A stretch of DNA of 64,000 nucleotides from Alteromonadales bacterium alter-6D02 (GCA_002835545.1 PIZK01000016.1:1-64000), one strand, 5' to 3'. Shown: positions 38,320 to 46,581, counted from the stretch's first letter. Notes: generated by a model not told the origin, from the sequence alone. Program-made: numbers and translations.

Positions 38320-38852
38320 CTTTTCATCAATTACTCAAAGAGCAAGGCACCTTTATCACCCTTGAGAAAGGCGCTTATTTATTCAAGCAAGGGGAGCTCA
38401 ATCGGTCGCTGTATTTTGTTCAGTCGGGGTTATTGAAGGGCTTTTATATTTCTGAAAACGGGGCGGAGTCGGTTAAATCTTTCATTCTTGCCAATGATGT
38501 TATTGGTAACCTGACTGCGCTTGTTGATAATCAAGTGTGTACTTTCAATGTCATCGCTTTACAAGAGGTTAGTTTAATCGCTCTGCCTTATGACACATTA
38601 ATAACACAGACAAAACTTGATCATGGGTTAGCGTCTGGGGTGATTGAGTTATTGATGAAGTTAGCAATAAAAAAAGAACGACGCGAGTATGAGTTTTTGT
38701 GTCTTAGCCCTGAGCAAAGGTACCTTAAACTCATTGAGCAGTCCGAATTACTCATGACACAGGTAACGCAAATAGATATAGCTGGCTATCTTGGCATTAC
38801 TCCTGTTTCTTTAAGTCGGATCAAGAAGCGTATAGAGCAGGGCCAACAGTAA
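38316..38852 (+). CDS. Crp/Fnr-family transcriptional regulator
   Basis: The 178-aa protein has a cyclic-nucleotide-binding-like beta-barrel (about residues 15-105; GAYLFKQGELNRSLYFVQSGLLKGFY) and a C-terminal helix-turn-helix (about 150-175; VTQIDIAGYLGITPVSLSRIKKRI). The cAMP phosphate-binding cassette residues of Crp and the cysteines of Fnr are not apparent, so the ligand is unknown. It is divergent to the SDR-DUF2141-TVP38 operon and is the obvious candidate for its regulator. The ribosome site is weak. A strong hairpin terminator follows. Confidence 0.88.
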   Translation: MTFHQLLKEQGTFITLEKGAYLFKQGELNRSLYFVQSGLLKGFYISENGAESVKSFILANDVIGNLTALVDNQVCTFNVIALQEVSLIALPYDTLITQTKLDHGLASGVIELLMKLAIKKERREYEFLCLSPEQRYLKLIEQSELLMTQVTQIDIAGYLGITPVSLSRIKKRIEQGQQ

Positions 38853-38854
38853 TA

Positions 38855-38888
38855 AAAAAAGCCTAGCTCGCTGAGTGAGCTAGGCTTT
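38855..38888. terminator. Bidirectional terminator between the Crp-type and DUF885 genes
   Basis: GCCTAGCTC / GAGCTAGGC (38861-38869 and 38877-38885) forms a 9-bp stem with a 7-base loop. Seven A precede it and CTTT follows, so it can end the minus-strand DUF885 transcript strongly and the plus-strand one weakly. Confidence 0.88.
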
Positions 38889-38906
38889 GGTTATGATCGT
38901 GAATGA

Positions 38907-40685
38907 CTATTTATTTAGCATTAGCTCACGAATGTATTTCACTGGTGAACTGCCGTAGCTTAAGAACTCATCGTGGAATGCTTTAACGCTGTAATCTTTG
39001 CCTTGTTTAGCTTTATAGTCAGTACGCAGATCATAAATATCGCGATAGCCTGAGTAGTAGCTCGTTAGCTGTACTTGAGATAAAGTAGCGCGGTTCCATT
39101 TACCTTCCGCTTCAGCTTGTTGTTGGAATGCGCCATCCATCATTAAGCTTAAACCTTGCTCTTTACTGATGTTTTTATTATGAATTTCATAATCTAAAAT
39201 GGTGTTAGTGATAACACGCAGATTCCATTTGTAATACATTAACCACAGCTCAGGTTCAAAATCACCGTAGCCTTCTTCAAGCATCATACGCTCACTGTAT
39301 ACCGCCCAACCTTCAATCATTGCGCCATTACCAAATAAGCTTTTAACTAAGCTTGGTGACATGTTGGCGTACACTAATTGGGTATAATGACCCGGAACCG
39401 CTTCATGAATATTTAATACTTGAAGTACCCAGTGGTTGTATTCACGTAAGTAACTCTCAGCTTGCTCTTCCGTCATGTTATCAAGCGGAGTTACGTTGTA
39501 ATAAGTGTTAGCTTTTTTATCGTATGGACCTGGTGCACTGATTGATGCACCTGCAAAGCCACGCATGTAGCTTGGTGTTTCACGAACTACTAATGGTTTC
39601 TCTTTATCTAAAGTGATTAAGTTTTTGTCATTAACAAAGGCTTCAAGCTCAGGGATCTGTTGGCGAATGTCGCTAACAAAGTCTTCCCGTTTAACGTGCT
39701 TAACCGATAGTTTTTCAATTAACTGGCTAATGAGTTGCTGTCGGTTTTGTGGTTTCGCTTGGTTTGGAAAGTAAGTTGGCCATAACTTATGAGCTAAGGT
39801 CTCCATCTCAGCTAAGACACGTTGTTTATCATCAACTGCTTTGTTATACAGCTGCTTTGCTGTTAAGTTTGATTGAATGTCTAAGGCAAATTTTTGTTGG
39901 TATAACTCACTACCAATACGGAAGTCACGCGCACCATTTTCTTCAAGATCGGCTTGTAGCTTTTCAAGCCAGTCGATGTGTTTAGTGATGGTCGTGCGGG
40001 CGGCTAATACACGCTCTTTAAACTGTGCTTTTTGCTCATGACTTAGTTGTGATTGTTGTGCTTGCTCGATTAAGTCATCAGAGAACACGCCTAATGCACC
40101 TTGGTTTTGCATAACCGCTAGTTTAGTGTGCTCAAGGGTTGGGTTGCTAATGTTTTCACGAGCGGCTTTATAGTAGTCATCAACAGACGTTAAACGAGTG
40201 AGAACAGAGCTTAAGCGCTGCTCGAGAGGAGCATAATCCCCATTAATAACTTGAGCGAAACCACCTGCAACATTATATTGCGACGGTTGCCATTGCCACG
40301 ATTTGAAAGTGCTTACTTCCCATTCTGATGAGTCAAGTAAGTTTTCAATCAATGTTAAATCGATGCGGCTACTGTCTGATAATTTTGACTGGTCGATCTT
40401 TGATAATAGTTTGCGTTGTGCAGCAACAAAGGCCAAGGTTTTTTGGCGAGATAAGTCATTAGGGATCACTAACTGGTCATCATACTTATGATAGCCGCTA
40501 TATAGGGCCCAAGTTGGTGAAAGTTGCCATAAGGCCTCAATAAATTGTGTTGAAAAGAGCTGTGCTTGCTGTTCTGCTGATACTTGTTGTACCGCTTCAA
40601 CAGCCTTTGGTGTGTGCTGACATGCCGTCAGAGTAATTGAGCCAAGGGCGATTGCTACTGCCGCACTGATAACTTTTTTATTCAT
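38907..40685 (-). CDS. DUF885 family lipoprotein, putative metallopeptidase
   Basis: The 592-aa protein has a lipoprotein signal (ITLTACQH, acylated Cys at about residue 22) and the DUF885 fold, a large all-helical metallopeptidase-like architecture. The zinc-binding motif HEAVPGHYTQ (HExxxGH) is intact, followed by MIEGWAVYSERMMLEEGYGD supplying the distal glutamate region. Members are thought to be M3/M32-like peptidases, but few have known substrates. It lies 68 bp downstream of the arsenic-cluster glycosyltransferase on the same strand and may be separately transcribed. Confidence 0.85.
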   Translation of the reverse strand: MNKKVISAAVAIALGSITLTACQHTPKAVEAVQQVSAEQQAQLFSTQFIEALWQLSPTWALYSGYHKYDDQLVIPNDLSRQKTLAFVAAQRKLLSKIDQSKLSDSSRIDLTLIENLLDSSEWEVSTFKSWQWQPSQYNVAGGFAQVINGDYAPLEQRLSSVLTRLTSVDDYYKAARENISNPTLEHTKLAVMQNQGALGVFSDDLIEQAQQSQLSHEQKAQFKERVLAARTTITKHIDWLEKLQADLEENGARDFRIGSELYQQKFALDIQSNLTAKQLYNKAVDDKQRVLAEMETLAHKLWPTYFPNQAKPQNRQQLISQLIEKLSVKHVKREDFVSDIRQQIPELEAFVNDKNLITLDKEKPLVVRETPSYMRGFAGASISAPGPYDKKANTYYNVTPLDNMTEEQAESYLREYNHWVLQVLNIHEAVPGHYTQLVYANMSPSLVKSLFGNGAMIEGWAVYSERMMLEEGYGDFEPELWLMYYKWNLRVITNTILDYEIHNKNISKEQGLSLMMDGAFQQQAEAEGKWNRATLSQVQLTSYYSGYRDIYDLRTDYKAKQGKDYSVKAFHDEFLSYGSSPVKYIRELMLNK

Positions 40686-40753
40686 AATATTCTCAAAGCT
40701 TATTAATTTAGCGAAAAGTCTAGTGCTGGCGCTTACGGATTACAAGCGAATAA

Positions 40754-41479
40754 TTATTTACTCTGTAACAATCGATGTGCAAGAAGCTTTTTGAAATGGG
40801 GCCAAGCTTGTTTCGGCCACAGTATTTGATAGCGCCAACTTAAGTTGAGCCAGCCATATTGTTGATATTTACGAGCGCTGGTGGCAAGTGGGCTGCCAAG
40901 AGGGTAGCATTTTACGTGCTGTAATTTAGCTTGCCATACCAACAAGTGATCTTCACCAAAAGGCGCCGTTATATCGTAACAACCGAGTTGTTTAAATAGT
41001 TTATGCTCGATAGCAAAACCTTGATCGCCAAATGGAATCCCTAGCCAATTGGAGCGAAGTTTTGCTCCCCACTCGTTGAGTGTCAACCACTTTGATGCTT
41101 TATCGTAAAAGTATAAATCAAAATAAAACAATCCTTGGTTTGCTGATGGGCGCTTTATCGCGTTCAATAAGGCGTCAATGTTATGTTGGGTCAAGCGTGA
41201 GTCTGCGTGTAAAAACCACAAGTATGGGTTATTGGCTGCGAGAGCTCCTGCATTTAATTGCTGTGCCCGCCCTTGAACACTGCGAATCAGTTTTATCGTC
41301 AATCGTGGGAAACGCTCAATGATAGGGTGTATATCAATGTCGTGTCCCTTGGCTATCACGAAAATGACCTCAGTGGCCTGGGGCAGTAAAGCAAAGTCAT
41401 GACAGAGCTGTTGCCATTGAGTTTCATCAGGAGCAATTGGGATAATAATGGCAAGCAATTTGGTTGTAAACACGGTCAA
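40754..41479 (-). CDS. TIGR04283-like GT-A glycosyltransferase (arsenosugar-type)
   Basis: The 241-aa family 2 glycosyltransferase shows LLAIIIPIAPDE at the N-terminus, a PTLTIK/VQGRAQQLNAGALAA region, the metal-binding DxD-like LHADSRL (about residue 90) and IPFGDQGFAIEH and FGEDHLLVWQ acceptor motifs that characterise TIGR04283. That family is named for its recurrent link to arsenosugar biosynthesis genes. It is the last gene of the minus-strand arsenic cluster, starting 5 bp after the phosphorylase stop. The start is TTG 41479, or a nearby GTG/TTG. Predicted to transfer a sugar or a related group; the reaction is inferred. Confidence 0.82.
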   Translation of the reverse strand: MTVFTTKLLAIIIPIAPDETQWQQLCHDFALLPQATEVIFVIAKGHDIDIHPIIERFPRLTIKLIRSVQGRAQQLNAGALAANNPYLWFLHADSRLTQHNIDALLNAIKRPSANQGLFYFDLYFYDKASKWLTLNEWGAKLRSNWLGIPFGDQGFAIEHKLFKQLGCYDITAPFGEDHLLVWQAKLQHVKCYPLGSPLATSARKYQQYGWLNLSWRYQILWPKQAWPHFKKLLAHRLLQSK

Positions 41480-41484
41480 TATTA

Positions 41485-42333
41485 TTAACGTTGCAGCACT
41501 TCAAGTAGCTCTTGGTGCTGTGGCGTTCTTGCTGCTTCAGGCGTTAAGATGGCATTGTCTAAGCTATGGCGGCATGGGCAGTCTATTTCAGACTGATGTG
41601 TTAACAAGTATTGCTTTAAGACTTCTTTAGCACGCTCTAAGCTGGAACCGTAACGACTAATAACTTGTTCAACGGTGACATGCAGCGCGGGGTCGTCTTG
41701 CCAGCTATCATAATCTGTCGCGATAGCTAGGGTGGTGTAACAAAGTTGGGCCTCAGCGGCTAAAAAGACTTCGGGCACATTGGTCATCCCGACTAAGTCG
41801 GCCTGCATTGCATTCTTAAAGAATAAACTCTCAGCCTGAGTTCCTAATCGTGGACCGTCAACACAGACGTAAGTTTTATCACGGTGGATAGTTTGTTGCT
41901 GCTGGTGAGCGACTTCGGCAATGCCATCTGCCAGGCGCTGACAGGTCGGCTGCGCTGTTGATATATGAGCTGCTAAGCCATGACCGAAAAACGTTTTGTC
42001 ACGTGGACTTTTAATAAAGTCGATGTATTGATTTGGTAGTGATAAATCACCTGGTTCAATTTCTTGTTGCAGAGAGCCTGTAGCCGAAATACCGATTACT
42101 TGTGTTGCACCTAACTGCTTTAAGCTCCAGATATTGGCCCGGTAGTTTACTTCGTGAGGTAATAACTGATGATGTTCCCCGTGACGGGGAAGAAATAAGA
42201 TATTACTCCCATTAAACGTACCTTCGATGATATCTGCTGACGGATCACCAAAAGGGGTTGTCATGTGATGTGTGGATGTGATGCTAAGGCCATCGAGTTG
42301 ATAAATGCCTGTACCACCGATAATAGCTAACAT
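41485..42333 (-). CDS. MTA-phosphorylase-family nucleoside phosphorylase in the arsenic cluster
   Basis: The 282-aa protein belongs to the S-methyl-5'-thioadenosine/thioinosine phosphorylase family: LAIIGGTGIYQ, FLPRHGEHH (phosphate site), LGATQVIGISATGSL, GPRLGTQAE, VGMTNVPEVFLAAEAQLCY and IATDYDSW are all present. The family cleaves 5'-modified nucleosides with phosphate to base plus ribose-1-phosphate. Its place between the radical SAM enzyme and the TIGR04283 glycosyltransferase suggests the natural substrate is an arsenic-bearing 5'-deoxyadenosine rather than, or as well as, MTA; this is inference. It is separated by 123 bp from the radical SAM gene. Confidence 0.88.
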   Translation of the reverse strand: MLAIIGGTGIYQLDGLSITSTHHMTTPFGDPSADIIEGTFNGSNILFLPRHGEHHQLLPHEVNYRANIWSLKQLGATQVIGISATGSLQQEIEPGDLSLPNQYIDFIKSPRDKTFFGHGLAAHISTAQPTCQRLADGIAEVAHQQQQTIHRDKTYVCVDGPRLGTQAESLFFKNAMQADLVGMTNVPEVFLAAEAQLCYTTLAIATDYDSWQDDPALHVTVEQVISRYGSSLERAKEVLKQYLLTHQSEIDCPCRHSLDNAILTPEAARTPQHQELLEVLQR

Positions 42334-42456
42334 ATGCTTTCCTTGTTATGACGTCTGCCGTCAGTGTTGATTATTACAGTGAAAGTTTGGTCGGGAATCT
42401 CGTGATTCACTGTTTTATTTTATCTTGCACCTGATGGTAGCAATCAAGTTGTTGTA

Positions 42457-43383
42457 TTAACGCTCGCTACATGAACTGCCGTATGCAAAGCAGCTATAAC
42501 ACCGATGATGCTTCATGCTGATACGTTGTTGTTGCGCTATCACTAAGTCTTGACCTAGCCCATATTCTTTATCATCGTCGACGAGGGTACAAGCGTATAC
42601 TTGCATTTCACCTTGATATTTAATCACCATTTTTGAACTATGGCACATAAACTGACTTCGACTTTTTTCATTTTGATAATGGGTCATACAGTGCTCACTG
42701 ATATGTGGCACGTGCGGTAATGAACCCGGTGTGAGGAAGTCAGGGAAGGCAACAATATGAAGATCTTGGGGCAACCCATTTAATTGAAATAATTGCCTAA
42801 AACCCTGTTCAATCTTGGCTTGGTTTTCATCTTTTTCCATATGCCTAGCTATGGAAACATGAAAGCCTGCCTGATGGAGCGCTATTAAGCCCGACAGAGC
42901 TTTTGCAAAGTTACCTTCTCCACGGTGGGCGTCATGCGCAGTGGGGTCTAAATGGTCAAAACTAACCCTTAATGATATAGGGTGAGGGTTATCACTTAAT
43001 GCCCTTAACGACTCAAAGCGCTTAATCAGTGGCTCCGTTCCATTGGTTAATACTAATACGGGGCAATGCTGTGAGGCGTAGTCGATCATTTTGATAATAT
43101 CTTTGACTAGAAAGGGTTCGCCTCCAGTAAAAGAAAACTGCTCAACCCCCATGCTGATTGCTTGGTCGATAAAAGGCTTTGCCTCTTCAAACTTGGGGGC
43201 TGCTAAGCGTTTATCGCTAGGACTTGAACCCTCTAAACAAAAATCACAGGCTAAATTACAGCGGGTGCCAGTGTGAAACCACAGCTCTTTTAATTTTCCG
43301 GGCTGTATATAGCCACGCGGTTCATTAGCGGGCGTGGTATACCATTCCTGTGACTTGTCGGTCATCTTGATAATTGCTGTCAT
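42457..43383 (-). CDS. Radical SAM enzyme of the arsenic-methylation cluster
   Basis: From ATG 43383 this is 308 aa. The radical SAM [4Fe-4S] motif is Cys42-x3-Cys46-x2-Cys49 (RCNLACDFC), followed by the SAM-binding GGEP (FSFTGGEPFL). The C-terminal 80 residues carry six cysteines (CMTHY, FMCHS, YACTL, then CYSCFAYGSSC), suggesting a SPASM/twitch-like auxiliary cluster. The frame also opens at 43401, but the ATG at 43383 has a perfect AGGAGG overlapping the arsM stop. It lies 8 bp after arsM. In arsenosugar pathways ArsS adds the 5'-deoxyadenosyl group to dimethylarsenic; this enzyme could do that, though its domain layout differs from the ArsS I know, so the role is inferred. Confidence 0.8.
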   Translation of the reverse strand: MTAIIKMTDKSQEWYTTPANEPRGYIQPGKLKELWFHTGTRCNLACDFCLEGSSPSDKRLAAPKFEEAKPFIDQAISMGVEQFSFTGGEPFLVKDIIKMIDYASQHCPVLVLTNGTEPLIKRFESLRALSDNPHPISLRVSFDHLDPTAHDAHRGEGNFAKALSGLIALHQAGFHVSIARHMEKDENQAKIEQGFRQLFQLNGLPQDLHIVAFPDFLTPGSLPHVPHISEHCMTHYQNEKSRSQFMCHSSKMVIKYQGEMQVYACTLVDDDKEYGLGQDLVIAQQQRISMKHHRCYSCFAYGSSCSER

Positions 43384-43391
43384 AGATCCTC

Positions 43392-44468
43392 CTAACAACA
43401 ACCGCCACCACCGCTATTTACTGCGCTGCTTTGGTCAAAGGGTAAGCTTGTACCGCAATCGGCATAGATTCCATAGTGGGTATCGAAGTTACCGATAAAG
43501 GTAAAGTGTGGGGCAAAGCGGGTGTCATGGAGCATACGCCAGGTATTTCCACATACTGGGAACACTTTACCTGTTTCAATATGATGATGTTTATCTAGGG
43601 TAAATGCATGAGGGTGGTGCTCAATAGTTCCTTGATAAATTACTGCTTGGCCATAATCTTCACAGTGACTTTCTAATTCAGGGAGTTTAAATAGGCGGTA
43701 AGTAGCAGAATAAAAGTCAATATGCTTTATTTTTTCTTGTAGCATTGGGTTATCAACTGTGATTGGACGATCCTCAACCAAGCGTGGGTCGGTAAAGCCT
43801 GCCGCTTTAGCGAGATTAATGAAATCGTTCCAATATAAAGCGCCGCTTAAGCATTCGCCATAAAGAAGAGGATCATCGACTAGGTCTTTTTGAACGCGTT
43901 TATTGGCATAAACGTCACTAAAATATAATTCACCACCGGGCTTTAATAAGTCAAATGCGTGCTTTAAAACAGCAGCCTTGTCTGAACATAGATTGATGAC
44001 GCAATTTGAGACAATCACATCAAAACTATTTGGCGCTAAATCTAATAGATCGAGTTGCTCTAAATAGCCTTTTTTAAATTGAGTGTTTGGTTGTTGGTAT
44101 CCAAATTTTTGTTGATGATACTCAATGTGACGGTTAGCGACGTCAAGTTGTTCGTCCGTCATGTCTACGCCGATCACTTCCCCTTGTTCACCGACGAGTT
44201 GGGCAAGAGCGTAACAATCGCGGCCCGAACCACTGCCTAAGTCAAGAATGCGTGTGCCAAGAAGTTGCTCAGGGCTAACGAGGCCACAACCATAATATCG
44301 CATCATGACTTCATCATGAATGTTACTTAAGATGGGTTTGAGGTACTGCGGCATTGCATCATCGGTACAACAGGCATTCGTTTGCAAATCATGGGAACCT
44401 TGCAATGTTTGACCGTAATATTGTTGTACTTGTTCGTTTTGCGCTGTCGCGGCTGAAGCTTTGCTCAT
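43392..44468 (-). CDS. arsM: Arsenite S-adenosylmethionine methyltransferase
   Basis: The 358-aa product is ArsM: SAM-binding ILDLGSGSGRDCYAL (about residues 74-88) and cysteines in the family positions, Cys61 (RYYGCGLVSP), Cys156 (VSNCVINLC) and Cys206 (YGECLSGALYW), with the second and third 50 residues apart as in characterised ArsM. Cys33-Cys34 (NACCTDD) corresponds to the N-terminal cysteine pair. It methylates As(III) stepwise to mono- and dimethyl species. The chain ends in a GGGGCC tail, a possible metal(loid)-binding element. It lies 10 bp after the TIGR04282 gene and 8 bp before the radical SAM gene, in one operon. No arsR or arsB is adjacent. Confidence 0.92.
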   Translation of the reverse strand: MSKASAATAQNEQVQQYYGQTLQGSHDLQTNACCTDDAMPQYLKPILSNIHDEVMMRYYGCGLVSPEQLLGTRILDLGSGSGRDCYALAQLVGEQGEVIGVDMTDEQLDVANRHIEYHQQKFGYQQPNTQFKKGYLEQLDLLDLAPNSFDVIVSNCVINLCSDKAAVLKHAFDLLKPGGELYFSDVYANKRVQKDLVDDPLLYGECLSGALYWNDFINLAKAAGFTDPRLVEDRPITVDNPMLQEKIKHIDFYSATYRLFKLPELESHCEDYGQAVIYQGTIEHHPHAFTLDKHHHIETGKVFPVCGNTWRMLHDTRFAPHFTFIGNFDTHYGIYADCGTSLPFDQSSAVNSGGGGCC

Positions 44469-44478
44469 ATATAGATGC

Positions 44479-45153
44479 TCAATGGTTAAAGTGGTTAAGG
44501 AATGAGATTAGTTGTTGCGCAAGGACTTGTCTTGCAGGGCGTTTATCATCGACTAGCTTAGCCCTTAATTGTTGCAAATCAATGAGTGTATCTACATCTG
44601 ATGTTACATCGCCTTGAGCCACAGACAATTGATTGGTTTGGCATAAACGTGCTAGTGCACTGCCTAGTTGTGCTGTACTCCAAGGTAATAGTTGCATATC
44701 AGGCCAAGGAACACGATTAGCCATTAAGGTGACACCGCCATCGATTGCTGGGGTGAGTGCTATGTCATGTTTTATTAACAATCTTGCTGCTTGAAGATAG
44801 TGTTCTGGCATTAAACTTGGCGCATCACTTCCCATATAAATTAGCTGCTGGTGGCCTTGCTGTCTTAGTTGCTGGTCGAGTTGATTGATCCGCTCACCTA
44901 AATTTCCTGCAGGTTGTGCAACAATGGTAACGGAACGGCTTAATAAGCTTTGTGCCCATAGATTATCTTGTTGGCTTGCCGGGGAGATGATGACATGCCC
45001 AGGCCATTGCTCTAAATCTTCCAGTGCACAGCGTAAAAATAGTTCGGCAAATACCAATGCTTGCTCTGCGCCAATCGATGATGCAAGGCGTTGTTTGCCA
45101 TGGTGTAAGGCAGGCTTTTTACAAAGTAACACTAAACTGGGTAATGGAGACAT
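44479..45153 (-). CDS. TIGR04282-like GT-A family protein (arsenosugar-type)
   Basis: The 224-aa protein has the DUF2064/TIGR04282 layout: LVLLCKKPALHHGKQRLA at the start (nucleotide-sugar binding), a central YMGSDAPSLMPEHY (DxD-like, about residue 110) and DGGVTLMANRVPW, ending in a SDVDTLIDLQQL element. The family is a GT-A fold related to glycosyltransferase 2 and cofC/mobA-type nucleotidyltransferases and is named for its link to arsenosugar loci. It is the first gene of the arsenic cluster and is 10 bp before arsM. Enzymatic role unproven. Confidence 0.82.
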   Translation of the reverse strand: MSPLPSLVLLCKKPALHHGKQRLASSIGAEQALVFAELFLRCALEDLEQWPGHVIISPASQQDNLWAQSLLSRSVTIVAQPAGNLGERINQLDQQLRQQGHQQLIYMGSDAPSLMPEHYLQAARLLIKHDIALTPAIDGGVTLMANRVPWPDMQLLPWSTAQLGSALARLCQTNQLSVAQGDVTSDVDTLIDLQQLRAKLVDDKRPARQVLAQQLISFLNHFNH

Positions 45154-45282
45154 GGGAACACTCTTTGCTGCACAATGCTGTTTCTAAAATATTCTTTATA
45201 TTACATTATAAAAAATAACGAAATTTTAGCTAGAAGTTATAGTTTATATAGACCTTATTTAGTGTAAAAAATTTCACTTTAA

Positions 45283-45963
45283 TTATAAAAAGGCAATAAA
45301 CCAAGCAAACAACGGAGCAAGTATAGCGGTCATTACACCGCAAATAACTAATGCTAATGAACTAAATGCGCCTTGGGTTTGACCCGCTTCGATTGCCTTA
45401 GCTGTTCCAATGGCATGTGCACTGCATCCCATCGCAACCCCTTGCGCTTGTTTATTGGTGATATTAAATAACTTTAGAATCTGAAAACCGAAAACTGCAC
45501 CCACTAAGCCAACGAATATCACTACCGCAGCGCTTAAAGAGGCAATGCCACCTACTTGATTAGCTATTGCCATAGCGATAGGGCTAGTAACTGATTTAGG
45601 GAGTAATGATAATAACAACTGTAAATCGTTCGTCATTAACCATGCGGTGGCTGTGCCACTGATCAATGCCATAAAAACACCAACGCTGCAGCTAAGGAAT
45701 ATGGCAAATTTTTGTGCTTTGATTTGCTGCAACTGCAGAAAGAGAGGAATAGCTAATGCGACGACTGCTGGCTCTAATAATGCAATAAATAGTGTATTGG
45801 CTTGAGCGTAATCTTGATAATCTAAGGGTGTAACGCTAAATAGAGTAATGAAAGTAACAATACTCCACAATAGTGGATTGGCCAAAGGGTGATTGAATGA
45901 TGCCAAAAGCCATTTGCACCCTAAGAAGACGATAACAGTGGCTAATAGATAGCTATAGATCAT
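45283..45963 (-). CDS. lrgB: LrgB/CidB family membrane protein
   Basis: The 226-aa protein has about six or seven transmembrane helices and the LrgB blocks LLPKSVTSPIAMAIANQVGG and GVAMGCSAHAIGTAKAIEAG, the latter highly conserved. LrgAB/CidAB proteins are holin-like or small-metabolite transporters (a relative in plastids exports glycolate). It overlaps lrgA by 11 bp. The arsenic cluster begins 130 bp downstream on the same strand. Confidence 0.92.
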   Translation of the reverse strand: MIYSYLLATVIVFLGCKWLLASFNHPLANPLLWSIVTFITLFSVTPLDYQDYAQANTLFIALLEPAVVALAIPLFLQLQQIKAQKFAIFLSCSVGVFMALISGTATAWLMTNDLQLLLSLLPKSVTSPIAMAIANQVGGIASLSAAVVIFVGLVGAVFGFQILKLFNITNKQAQGVAMGCSAHAIGTAKAIEAGQTQGAFSSLALVICGVMTAILAPLFAWFIAFL

Positions 45964-46336
45964 TATGGTTTCCTTTTATTAGGTATTGGTAGAGTTTTCC
46001 AACACAAATAAGGACAATAAAGGTACTCACTAAGCTGCTTATTACGATAACAGGCCAATGATTCGACAAAAGTTGTAGGTGTTCTAGTAACCCTACACCA
46101 ACAGGAACAAAAAAAAGTGTGATGTAGCTCAATAGGAGATTTGTGCTTGGTTGCACCAGTTTTAGTGGGATTATGCGTAAACTTAAACAAGTAAATAGTA
46201 ATAATAATCCCCAAATACTGCCCGGTATTGGAAGACCGGTGAGTTGGTTAAGTGCCTTTCCTAGAAAGAGAAATGTTAGAATTACAGCAATGCTTCTGCT
46301 GAAATGGATTAACGTTTTAAAGGCATTAGACCACAT
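45953..46336 (-). CDS. lrgA: LrgA/CidA family membrane protein
   Basis: The 127-aa protein has four hydrophobic helices and the family motif GLPIPGSIWGLLLLF plus LFFVPVGVGLLEHL. It is the small partner of LrgB; the pair is thought to form a membrane channel or transporter linked to murein hydrolase control or carboxylate export. It is the first gene of the lrgAB unit, and the promoter should be in the 245-bp gap toward tkt. Confidence 0.9.
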   Translation of the reverse strand: MWSNAFKTLIHFSRSIAVILTFLFLGKALNQLTGLPIPGSIWGLLLLFTCLSLRIIPLKLVQPSTNLLLSYITLFFVPVGVGLLEHLQLLSNHWPVIVISSLVSTFIVLICVGKLYQYLIKGNHNDL

Positions 46337-46474
46337 GCTGATTCACGAATAATTGTTAGAAAAATAGGTGATACTGTATTACTTAATGTTTGCTTTTCAT
46401 AGCTTTGCTGATGCTTTTTTACTCGCATTGGTGGTTATTGATTAAGCTATTAGCTAAAGGTCTATGAAATTTTA

Positions 46475-46505
46475 CACAAACACCTCCAGTTTACCCCAGT
46501 TTGTG
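46475..46505. promoter_or_regulatory. Inverted repeat and hairpin upstream of tkt
   Basis: CACAAAC (46475-46481) and GTTTGTG (46499-46505) are inverted with a 17-base spacer. A compact hairpin CGCTG-TGTTT-CAGCG follows at 46516-46530. Both precede the tkt start (46582) and could lie in its promoter or leader. Function unknown. Confidence 0.35.
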
Positions 46506-46581
46506 ATTGTAAAAACGCTGTGTTTCAGCGACAATATGCGCATAAAAATTATTCCCTAAATACCTAGTCGTAGGAGTTTGT

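Noticed and set aside
42457-43383. Direct naming of the radical SAM gene as arsS
   Set aside because: Context supports an ArsS-like role, but the C-terminal cysteine pattern differs from the ArsS known to me, so the symbol is withheld.
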